DNA of 64,000 nt from Subtercola vilae (GTDB lineage Bacteria; Actinomycetota; Actinomycetes; Actinomycetales; Microbacteriaceae). Made by a program: the position numbers and the translations under genes. Below are positions 8,492 through 15,455 of this stretch, one piece after another (within the stretch, counting starts at the first letter, position 1; every line of letters begins with the position of its first letter). The DNA lies in contig NZ_QYRT01000001.1 in assembly GCF_004923255.1 (NCBI RefSeq), positions 124,001 to 188,000 on the forward strand, written 5' to 3'. The notes under the pieces were generated by a model. It did not search any database. It was not told where the DNA came from and saw only the letters and a list, made by a program, of their open reading frames with translations.

Positions 8492-9349
8492 CTAGCTGAG
8501 CACGGTGCGCAGGGTGTCGGCGACGGGGGTGGTGGGGTGGCCGATGAGCGTTGACAGGTCATCCGTGATCTTGTCGAGCTCGCCGGCGGCGATGTTGGCG
8601 TCGAGCGCGGTGATGAAGCCGATGGTGCCCTCGTCGAGGCCTGCCGAGCGCAGAACCTCGGTGTGGGCCTCGCTCGAAACCGACTCGAAGACGACGTCGC
8701 GGTTCAGCACATCGCTGAGGGTGGCGGCGAAGTCGTCGCCGTTCCACGCTACGTCGCCCGAGAGCTCGTACGTCGCGTTCGTGTGCCCCGGGGTGCTGAG
8801 CACCACAGCCGCAGCCTCGGCGTAGTCGGAACGGCTGGCACTGGCGACGCGGCCCGTGCCGGTGCTGGCGAGGTAGACGCCGGTCTGCTGAACCTGCCCG
8901 AGGGTCTGGGTGTAATTCTCGTTGTACCAGTTGTTGCGCACGATGGTGAAGTCGACTCCGGATGCCCGCAGGTACTCTTCGGTCGCCGTGTGTTCTGGGG
9001 CCAGCACGAGCGTCGTGTTGTCGGCCTTCGGAGCGCTCGTATAGACGATCTGTGTCACGCCGGCCGCTTTGGCTGCGTCGATGGCATTGATGTGCTGTTG
9101 TACGCGGCTGCCCACTTCGCTTCCTGAAACGAGGAGAACACCCTCGGCGCCCTCGAAGGCGGCGGCGAGGGTGGCCGGGTCGGTGAAGTCGATGACGGCG
9201 GTGCGAACGCCGAGGCTCTTCAGGGCATCCAGTCGACCGGCATCGCGACCAGCCGCGACGATGTCGGCGGGCGGGGTGCCGCGGGCGATGAGGTGATCGA
9301 TGGCGAGGCGGCCGAGGTGGCCGGTGGCACCGGTGACGACGAGTGACAT
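8492..9349 (-). CDS. NmrA-like NAD(P)H:quinone oxidoreductase (QorB/Qor2 type)
   Basis: The 285-residue protein begins with the dinucleotide-binding motif MSLVVTGATGHLGRLA and continues like the QorB (YtfG) branch of atypical short-chain dehydrogenases, which reduce quinones with NAD(P)H. Open frame continues upstream, but the ATG at 9349 is preceded by AAAGGA and begins the Rossmann fold, so it was chosen. It is divergent from a HxlR-type gene with 103 bp between them. The same qor/qorR arrangement is known in E. coli and Corynebacterium and supports a role in quinone or electrophile stress. Confidence 0.88.
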   Translation of the reverse strand: MSLVVTGATGHLGRLAIDHLIARGTPPADIVAAGRDAGRLDALKSLGVRTAVIDFTDPATLAAAFEGAEGVLLVSGSEVGSRVQQHINAIDAAKAAGVTQIVYTSAPKADNTTLVLAPEHTATEEYLRASGVDFTIVRNNWYNENYTQTLGQVQQTGVYLASTGTGRVASASRSDYAEAAAVVLSTPGHTNATYELSGDVAWNGDDFAATLSDVLNRDVVFESVSSEAHTEVLRSAGLDEGTIGFITALDANIAAGELDKITDDLSTLIGHPTTPVADTLRTVLS

Positions 9350-9436
9350 GGGGTGGATCCTTTCGTGGAGGCGAGCTACATCAGGGGTCAACGGGAGAAG
9401 GGCCTCGGTACTTCCCGAACGAAGGTACCCACTATT

Positions 9437-9453
9437 TGGTAAGCTACTAACCA
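9437..9453. promoter_or_regulatory. Candidate QorR/HxlR operator
   Basis: TGGTAAGCTACTAACCA is an interrupted palindrome (TGGTnAG / CTnACCA) that ends on the start codon of the HxlR-type gene, in the divergent intergenic region. HxlR/DUF24 repressors bind short palindromes in exactly this position; the assignment is inference from symmetry and context. Confidence 0.5.
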
Positions 9454-9836
9454 TGAGTGAAGCCGTGTCATTGCAAACCGTCGTTGGCGTGAACGTCTTC
9501 GCGGCGAACTGCCCCAGCCGCAGCGTGCTCGACCATGTCACAAGCAAGTGGGGCGTACTGGTGATCGTGGCGCTCTCGGGCGACACTCTGCGGTGGGGCG
9601 AGCTGCGGCGCAGCATCGGGGGCATCAGCGAGAAGATGCTGGCGCAGACCCTCCGTGTGCTCGAGGCCGACGGTATGGTGCTGCGCACGGTGCAGGCCAC
9701 CATTCCGCCCCGCGTCGACTACCAGCTCACCGATCGCGGGCGCTCGCTCGCCGACCGACTCATCCCCCTGGTGGAGTGGGTCGGCGACAATGCGGTTGAG
9801 ATCGTGGCTGGCCGGCCGGAGGCTGGCGCCAGCTGA
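9453..9836 (+). CDS. qorR: HxlR-family redox-sensing regulator (QorR-like)
   Basis: The 127-residue protein is a HxlR/DUF24 winged helix: VLDHVTSKWGVLVIVAL, RWGELRRSIGGISEKMLAQTL and a wing ending in YQLTDRG. It has a single cysteine, Cys20, in an ANCPSR context near the N-terminus. That is the arrangement of QorR, where one N-terminal cysteine is oxidised by diamide or quinones to release DNA. The frame is open upstream, but the ATG at 9453 begins the family similarity. It probably represses itself and the divergent quinone oxidoreductase. Confidence 0.88.
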   Translation: MSEAVSLQTVVGVNVFAANCPSRSVLDHVTSKWGVLVIVALSGDTLRWGELRRSIGGISEKMLAQTLRVLEADGMVLRTVQATIPPRVDYQLTDRGRSLADRLIPLVEWVGDNAVEIVAGRPEAGAS

Positions 9837-9893
9837 GCTACCGTCGGTGGCGCGTTAGAGCAATTTCGTCATGACGTTCTCGAGCCCTGGTTT

Positions 9894-10445
9894 TCAAGCA
9901 ACATTTGCCAGTCCGGCGATGAGCAGTTCTACCGCGGCGCGTGACTCGGACGCCCAGTCGGGCCGGTCAGTCGCCGAACCGATGCCGTGCAGAACGACCA
10001 TCACCGCCCCTGCGGCGACATCGTGGCGGATGGCGCCGTCGGCGACAGCCCGGGTCATCAGCGTGGCGACGGTGTCTTCGAGTTGGCTCCCGCCGTCGGA
10101 TTGAACGGCGGGAGCGACGACGGCTGCCAGCGTGCGCGCAAGGCCGGCATGCTCCACCACGTAGTCCACGAAGCCGCGCAGAAACAGGTTGAGGTTCTCG
10201 CCAGGCGACTGTAGAGAGTCGCGGGCCCGATCGCAGAGCGCAGTCACCTCGCCTTGGTACACCGCCGCGGCCAACGCCTCCCGGGTGGGGAAATGCCGGT
10301 AGAGCGTGCCCACGCCCACGCCGGCGCGCGCCGCGAAATCATCGAAGCGAAACTGCTCATCGTCATCGAATGCCGCTCGCGCAGCCGCTACGATCGCATC
10401 CCGGTTACGCCGGGCATCGGCGCGCAATGATCGTGGCTCCGTCAT
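9894..10445 (-). CDS. TetR-family transcriptional repressor
   Basis: This 183-residue TetR protein has its helix-turn-helix at residues 25-50 (FDDFAARAGVGVGTLYRHF), followed by a helical ligand domain with the tail common to actinobacterial TetR repressors. The frame is open for a further 90 codons upstream, but the ATG at 10445 with GGAGG seven bases before it is the clear start. It is divergent from a ketopantoate-reductase-like gene. Two nearly identical palindromes occupy the promoter between them, so this protein most likely represses both directions. Confidence 0.92.
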   Translation of the reverse strand: MTEPRSLRADARRNRDAIVAAARAAFDDDEQFRFDDFAARAGVGVGTLYRHFPTREALAAAVYQGEVTALCDRARDSLQSPGENLNLFLRGFVDYVVEHAGLARTLAAVVAPAVQSDGGSQLEDTVATLMTRAVADGAIRHDVAAGAVMVVLHGIGSATDRPDWASESRAAVELLIAGLANVA

Positions 10446-10455
10446 GAGTCCTCCG

Positions 10456-10484
10456 TTGACAATTGGAGACGATCTCCATATTCT
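10456..10484 (+). promoter_or_regulatory. Sigma70-type promoter of the reductase-like gene
   Basis: A consensus TTGACA (10456-10461) is followed after exactly 17 bp by TATTCT (10479-10484). Transcription would begin near 10491, giving a leader of about 35 bases before the chosen ATG at 10526. Confidence 0.75.
10464..10478. promoter_or_regulatory. TetR operator 1, between -35 and -10
   Basis: TGGAGACGATCTCCA is a perfect 6-bp-arm palindrome with a 3-bp centre filling the promoter spacer. A second copy lies 27 bp further on (centre to centre). Binding here would block RNA polymerase directly. Confidence 0.7.
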
Positions 10485-10487
10485 CGT

Positions 10488-10508
10488 ACATGGAGACAAT
10501 CTCCATGT
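10488..10508. promoter_or_regulatory. TetR operator 2, over the transcription start
   Basis: This 21-bp palindrome has perfect 9-bp arms (ACATGGAGA / TCTCCATGT) around a CAA centre. It covers the predicted transcription start and shares the TGGAGA/TCTCCA core with operator 1, showing that one dimeric repressor probably binds both. Confidence 0.72.
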
Positions 10509-10525
10509 TATCCGAAGGGTGCGGC

Positions 10526-11473
10526 ATGAGAATTCTGATGTTCGGTCGCGGAGTGATTGCAACGATCTACGGAAGCCTGCTTCAGGAAGCCGGGCACCAC
10601 GTCGAGTTCTATGTCCGTCCGGGGCGCGCAGCGGAGTACGGCGATGACGTGCGGATAGACCTGATCGACGCGCGTCGCTGGCCGCTCGGCAGGCGGAACC
10701 GCGAGTCGTTCGCAATTCGGTTGCGTGAATCCGTAGCCGCGGAAGACGGATTCGATCTCATCGTGCTCAGCGTCGCGCACCACCGTCTTTCAGAGGCGGC
10801 GGCATTTTTGGCTCCCCGGCTCGGCGAGGCATCGGTGTTCGTCTTCGGCAACGTGTGGGAGGAGCCTCTCGACGCGATCGCACCGCTTCCCGTCGATCGC
10901 GTCGTGTTTGGGTTTCCACAGGCAGGCGGCGGCTTCGGGGACGATGGTGTGTTGCACGGCGGTTTGCTCCGATCCGTCATTGTCGGCACGGCCGGTGCTT
11001 CGCCGACGCGTCGGGAACGCGATGTGCAGACAGCTTTTCGTCAGGCCGGTCTCACCATTCGCGAAGAGCGGGACATGCGAGGGTGGCTGTGGTTGCACTT
11101 CATCTCTGATGCAGGCATGTTCGCTCAGGGGCTTCGGAGCGGGTCGCTGGCGAACATGATCGGCGACCGTCGAGCACTCCGAGACGCGTTCCTGACGGCT
11201 CGTGAGCTTCTGCCCGTTCTCAAGGCTCGGGGGGTCGACTTCCGTCGACACCACGCCGCCATGCTGCCGTATCGGCTGCCCGGCCTGGTCGGCGCGATGA
11301 TGGCAGGGGTGACCGTGGTACTGCCTCTCGCCAAGCCCAGCCTCGCTGCCCACACAGACCCCCACGCGCCCGAACCCCTGGCCGTACTCGCAGACACGCG
11401 TCGCGAAGCCCGCCGGCTCAACATCCCCACCCCGCGCCTTGACGAGTCGGCGGGTATTGCGTCGCCAGCCTGA
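10526..11473 (+). CDS. Ketopantoate reductase-like NAD(P)-binding protein
   Basis: This 315-residue protein resembles the ApbA/PanE family: N-terminal MRILMFGRGVIATIYGS Rossmann motif, helical C-terminal half. The family's catalytic Lys is not seen: the aligned segment reads GWLWLHFISDAG, with His191 in its place, and the following Asn is Asp. It is therefore unlikely to be the pantothenate enzyme and is better called a PanE-like oxidoreductase. In-frame ATGs at 10463, 10490 and 10505 lie within or next to the promoter and operators; the ATG at 10526 has GAAGGG upstream and begins the fold. It is controlled by the divergent TetR. Confidence 0.82.
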   Translation: MRILMFGRGVIATIYGSLLQEAGHHVEFYVRPGRAAEYGDDVRIDLIDARRWPLGRRNRESFAIRLRESVAAEDGFDLIVLSVAHHRLSEAAAFLAPRLGEASVFVFGNVWEEPLDAIAPLPVDRVVFGFPQAGGGFGDDGVLHGGLLRSVIVGTAGASPTRRERDVQTAFRQAGLTIREERDMRGWLWLHFISDAGMFAQGLRSGSLANMIGDRRALRDAFLTARELLPVLKARGVDFRRHHAAMLPYRLPGLVGAMMAGVTVVLPLAKPSLAAHTDPHAPEPLAVLADTRREARRLNIPTPRLDESAGIASPA

Positions 11474-11488
11474 CATCGCTGCCAGGGC

Positions 11489-11537
11489 TTCGATAGGTAA
11501 AAGTTGTTGTGGTGCTGTGTAGATCGTCGCTATCGAA
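11489..11537. repeat. Inverted repeat between convergent genes
   Basis: The arms TTCGATAG (11489-11496) and CTATCGAA (11530-11537) are perfect complements separated by 33 bp, between the ends of two convergent genes. A smaller hairpin (CACCT/AGGTG, 11587-11599) follows. They could serve as bidirectional termination or processing signals, but neither is strong. Confidence 0.4.
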
Positions 11538-11603
11538 AACCGTACTGTGGCGGGGTGGATGATCTTTGGGCCCGCCCTCCTCACGTCACCTTTCAGGTGT
11601 GAT

Positions 11604-12038
11604 CTACGAGGGCTCGGCATCAGCCCCAGCCGGTTTTGCAGCCGCGGCGGCCTTCTCGGCCTTCGCCCGGCGCGACGTCTCGAGGTAGGCCAGCGCATCG
11701 GCGAGCCGAAAACGGCGGTGCGTACCGCGGTACTCCACCGCGATCACGCCCTCGTTCGCGAGCCGCAGCAGGTATGTCGCCGAGACGCCCACCAGTTCGG
11801 CGGCCTGCGAGGTGGTCAGCAGCGAGTCGGTCGACCCCACCACCACGGCCTGCCCGTCGGCGAACCGTTGCAGCAGGTCGACCACGGCAGAGACGGCTTC
11901 GGGCGGTAGGTCGAGGGTCTGGGCATCCAGAGCCAGCGTCACAGTGGCGGGGTTCGGGATGCCCCGCAGCACCCCCGCGAGCCGGGCCGCCGAGGCGGGG
12001 GCGAGGGCGCCGGTCGCGTGTTCCCTGAGCAGCGGCAT
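11604..12038 (-). CDS. Excisionase-like helix-turn-helix DNA-binding protein
   Basis: The 144-residue protein carries a MerR/excisionase-type HTH at residues 68-115 (LLTTSQAAELVGVSATYLLRLANEGVI, then HRRFRLADALAYLE). An N-terminal helical part precedes it and a Lys/Ala-rich tail follows. Such proteins occur as antitoxin-like or promoter-binding factors in actinobacteria. No integrase, PIN-domain toxin or phage gene is adjacent, so neither excision nor toxin-antitoxin function is supported. It is monocistronic and convergent with the PanE-like gene. Confidence 0.8.
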   Translation of the reverse strand: MPLLREHATGALAPASAARLAGVLRGIPNPATVTLALDAQTLDLPPEAVSAVVDLLQRFADGQAVVVGSTDSLLTTSQAAELVGVSATYLLRLANEGVIAVEYRGTHRRFRLADALAYLETSRRAKAEKAAAAAKPAGADAEPS

Positions 12039-12155
12039 GGTCTCACTTTCGTCGTCGTCGCGCCCAGCCTAGCCAGCCGCAGAGGGTCGCTGCAGGGGCG
12101 GTCGTGAACAGTCGCCGCACAGACCGAACCGAGTCGCCGCGAATAGAGTGGGCGC

Positions 12156-12827
12156 GTGCGTGAGAAAACGAAGGCCCAGCCCCAACCGCCCCGCGTCGAC
12201 TTCGAACCGCGCGCGGTGTCGCGGCTCGAGCCGGCCGGCGCAGAAGAGCTCATGGCCGGCGACTACCGCGAAGCCGAACTGTTCGCCGGCGCCGATGTGA
12301 CCGAGTACGACCTGGCCGGATGTTCGTTTCTCGAGTGCCGTTTCGCCTCTGTCACCCTCACCGACGCCGAGTTGCGCGGCAGTCGTTTCATCGAGACCGT
12401 CTTCGATTCGACGTTCGCCCACTCGCTGAAGGCAGCCCGTACGACGTGGCGTGATGTTCTGATCGAGAACCCGCGCTGGGGATCAGCCGAACTGTTCGAC
12501 GCCGAACTCGACTCCGTGCACGTGCGCGGTGGCAAAATCGACTACCTGAATTTGCGGGGCTCCCGCTTGTCGAACGTGGTCATCGAAGGGTGCGCCATCA
12601 CCGACCTCGACCTCGGCGGCGTCACCGCGAACAGGGTCGCACTCATCGACTGCCGTATCGGCACCCTCGACACCACGGGGGCCACCCTCGTGAACGTCGA
12701 CCTGCGCTCGAGCGAGTTCTCTGCCCTGCACGGGCTGGCCGGCCTCGCGGGCGCCACCATCGACGACGCGCAGCTCACCCTGTTCGCGCCGTGGCTCGCC
12801 CAGCACCTCGGCTTGCGCGTCGAGTAG
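12156..12827 (+). CDS. Pentapeptide-repeat protein
   Basis: The 223-residue protein contains pentapeptide repeats of the A(D/N)LxX type in its middle part (YDLAG CSFLE CRFAS VTLTD AELRG, and a second run from about residue 125). These predict a right-handed quadrilateral beta-helix. Some family members mimic DNA and protect gyrase, as Qnr/MfpA do, but most have no known role. The repeat run is interrupted and MfpA-type overall length is only approximate, so no function is assigned. The start is the GTG at 12156. It stands alone. Confidence 0.82.
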   Translation: MREKTKAQPQPPRVDFEPRAVSRLEPAGAEELMAGDYREAELFAGADVTEYDLAGCSFLECRFASVTLTDAELRGSRFIETVFDSTFAHSLKAARTTWRDVLIENPRWGSAELFDAELDSVHVRGGKIDYLNLRGSRLSNVVIEGCAITDLDLGGVTANRVALIDCRIGTLDTTGATLVNVDLRSSEFSALHGLAGLAGATIDDAQLTLFAPWLAQHLGLRVE

Positions 12828-13073
12828 CGGTCAGCCCAATACACGCTTTTCGGGCCCAACCGTTCAGTAGCGCCGTCGTTCGGTAAGGTTTGCCCCAGTT
12901 TTGCGACAGGTTTCTGTTCGATGGCACAGAGAGTCGGGTAATGTGCTGAACACCGAGCCCCTGCCGCAGCACCCGCGCGTGCACTCTCGCTTTAGACCTC
13001 ATAGCCGACGTTCTGCACGCGAGCCACCCAGTCTCGTGGCGAGATTCCGGCGCCCTGCCGAACTTTAGGACGC

Positions 13074-15455
13074 ATGCCGAAGTCGACGAAACCTCCCACC
13101 ACCCGCCGACGCCAGTGGGGATCCGAGCGCAACCGCATCCCGCTGCCCACCGTGCACAAACGCCCCTCCGACGCGAAGATCGTCTGGGGCCGCATTGCGG
13201 TGGTGATCACGGTGACCGCGTGGATCCTCTACGTCATCACCACGATTGCGCGCCTGATCTTCGAATACGGCAACCAAGACTTTCGTCTGTCGCTCGAAGC
13301 GATCTTCTACCTGGTGGTCGTCACCTTTCTCACGTTCTCGGCGCTCATGTACCTGGTTGCCCGGCAGGGTGCACTCCGCCGGTTCCGCGACCATGTGCGC
13401 GTTCCGAGGGCCGAGCTCGACCGTCATTTCGCCGAACCGCATCTCGACGGCATGACTGTTCTCGTGCCCTCGTACGCCGAAGAGCCGTCGGTGGTGCGCA
13501 AGACCTTGTGGTCTGCGGCGCTGCAGGAGTACCCGGGCCTGCACCTCGTGCTGTTGCTCGACGACCCGCCCGCCCCGACCGACCCGTATGTGGCTTACCG
13601 CCTCGACGCGACTCGCCGCCTCACCAACGAGATCGCCGAAGCACTGATCGACCCGAGCACCCGCTTCTCTGACGCCCTGTTCGCGTTCGAGAGCGGGTTG
13701 TCGGCAACCGGCACCGTCTCCACTGAGGCTGTCAGCGCGCTCGCCGGTGAGTATGACAGTGCAACCCGCTGGCTGCGCGACATGGCCGCCGCCGAAGAGC
13801 ACGAAGATCACGTCGACACCTTCTTCATCGACGAGGTGCTGGGCGGCCTGGCCGATGACCTCGAGCTCACCGGCCGGGCGATCGAAGCTTCACTCGATGG
13901 CTCAATCGATCTCACCAGTGACCGGATGCTCGAACTGCACCGTCGCCTGGTCTGGATCTTCACTGTTGAGACCGCGACCTTCGAGCGCAAGAAATACGCC
14001 TCCCTCTCGCACGAGGCCAACAAGGCGATGAACCTCAACGCCTACATCGGCCTGATGGGCGGGCGTTTTCGCACGGAGCTCACCCCCGACGGCCCCTTCC
14101 TGCGGCCGGTGACGGATGCCCAGCAGGCCGAACTCGTCGTGCCGAACGCCCAGTACCTGCTCACTCTCGATGCCGATTCCCTGCTGCTTCGCGATTACTG
14201 TCTGCGGCTCGTGTACCTGCTCGAGCAGCCCGACAACGAGCGAGTGGCTGTCACGCAGACGCCCTACTCCGCGTTTCGGGGTTCTCCGACCCGCATTGAG
14301 CGCCTCGCCGGGGCGACCACCGATCTGCAGCACATCTTGCACCAGGGGCTGACCGAGTACAACGCTACGTTCTGGGTGGGCGCGAACGCGGTCATTCGCA
14401 TGGAGGCCCTCGACGACATCCTCGAGATCGAATCGGTGGGTGCCTTCGAGGTGCGCCGGTACGTTCAAGACCGAACCGTGATCGAAGACACCGAGTCGAG
14501 CATCGACCTCGCCGAACACGGCTGGACTCTGGTGAACTACCCTGAGCGGCTCAGCTACAGCGCGACCCCGCCCGACTTCGGCTCGCTGATCGTGCAGCGC
14601 CGTCGCTGGGCCAACGGTGGGCTTCTGATTCTGCCGAAGTTCTTGCGCCAGCTGAAGGCGCGAAAGCGCGCGGGCATCCCGGTGCGCTGGCTCGAGAGCA
14701 TGCTGCGGGTGAACTACATGGCCTCGATCTCGTGGGCGAGCGTCGGCCTCGTGTTCCTTCTCGTCTACCCGTACGACAGTCGGCTGCTCAGCCCGCTGGT
14801 GCTCGTGGCGGCGTTGCCGTACTTCATCGCGCAGACGAGTGACCTCCGCGCGTGCGGGTACAAGTTCGCCGACATTTTTCGCATCTACGGCTTCAATCTG
14901 ATTCTGCTGCCGGTCAACCTGGCCGGTGTCGTCAAGTCGGTCGAGCAGTCGCTGACGGGCAAGAAGATTCCGTTCGCCCGCACCCCGAAGGTGCGCAACC
15001 GCACCGCGTCGCCCCTTCTCTACGTGGTGGCGCCCTATGTGATCGTCGCTTTCTCGGTGTTCACGGTTTGGCGCAACGTCGTCGACCAGAACTGGGGCAA
15101 CGCAGCGTTCGCTGCATTCAACGCGATGTGCGCCGCGTGGGCCATCGTCGACAACATCGGCGTGCTGAACTCGCTCGTCGACATCTGGCTGGGCCTGACC
15201 GACTGGATGTGGGTCGACCGCAAACGCACGCACTCCGACGACACTGTGGTGACGCTGGGTACTGACTTCGACTGGCAGACAGCGCTCTACCATGGGCACG
15301 CTCCGGCCGGGTCGGGCGACCGCAACCACCGCGTGAAGCGCAAGAAGCCCTCTCGTCGAACACCGATTGTCGCGCTCGCGGAGACCCCCGATCATCCTGA
15401 ACCCATCGCCGTCGGCACTCTCGGTGGTAGCGAGAACGAGAGCCCCACCGCATGA
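13074..15455 (+). CDS. Membrane glycosyltransferase, family 2 (cellulose/hyaluronan synthase-like)
   Basis: This 793-residue processive-type GT2 enzyme has two N-terminal transmembrane helices (about 40-62 and 77-97), a cytosolic catalytic domain, and about five C-terminal helices. The catalytic motifs are present: TVLVPSYAEEP, LLLDDPP, the DxD-type LTLDADS, VIEDTESS and QRRRW. An unusual helical insertion of about 140 residues separates the first Asp motif from DADS. The family polymerises a beta-linked polysaccharide and extrudes it through the membrane. The stop overlaps the start of a GH18 chitinase-like gene by 4 bp, suggesting a GlcNAc-containing or related polymer. A 245-bp leader precedes it. 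Confidence 0.9.
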   Translation: MPKSTKPPTTRRRQWGSERNRIPLPTVHKRPSDAKIVWGRIAVVITVTAWILYVITTIARLIFEYGNQDFRLSLEAIFYLVVVTFLTFSALMYLVARQGALRRFRDHVRVPRAELDRHFAEPHLDGMTVLVPSYAEEPSVVRKTLWSAALQEYPGLHLVLLLDDPPAPTDPYVAYRLDATRRLTNEIAEALIDPSTRFSDALFAFESGLSATGTVSTEAVSALAGEYDSATRWLRDMAAAEEHEDHVDTFFIDEVLGGLADDLELTGRAIEASLDGSIDLTSDRMLELHRRLVWIFTVETATFERKKYASLSHEANKAMNLNAYIGLMGGRFRTELTPDGPFLRPVTDAQQAELVVPNAQYLLTLDADSLLLRDYCLRLVYLLEQPDNERVAVTQTPYSAFRGSPTRIERLAGATTDLQHILHQGLTEYNATFWVGANAVIRMEALDDILEIESVGAFEVRRYVQDRTVIEDTESSIDLAEHGWTLVNYPERLSYSATPPDFGSLIVQRRRWANGGLLILPKFLRQLKARKRAGIPVRWLESMLRVNYMASISWASVGLVFLLVYPYDSRLLSPLVLVAALPYFIAQTSDLRACGYKFADIFRIYGFNLILLPVNLAGVVKSVEQSLTGKKIPFARTPKVRNRTASPLLYVVAPYVIVAFSVFTVWRNVVDQNWGNAAFAAFNAMCAAWAIVDNIGVLNSLVDIWLGLTDWMWVDRKRTHSDDTVVTLGTDFDWQTALYHGHAPAGSGDRNHRVKRKKPSRRTPIVALAETPDHPEPIAVGTLGGSENESPTA

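Noticed and set aside
11604-12038. Excisionase of a mobile element, or an antitoxin
   Set aside because: The HTH type fits, but no integrase, attachment repeat or PIN-domain toxin is adjacent; kept as a generic HTH protein.
12828-13073. Possible riboswitch in the 245-bp leader of the glycosyltransferase
   Set aside because: Small stems can be drawn, but no known aptamer signature was visible and no clear promoter could be fixed.
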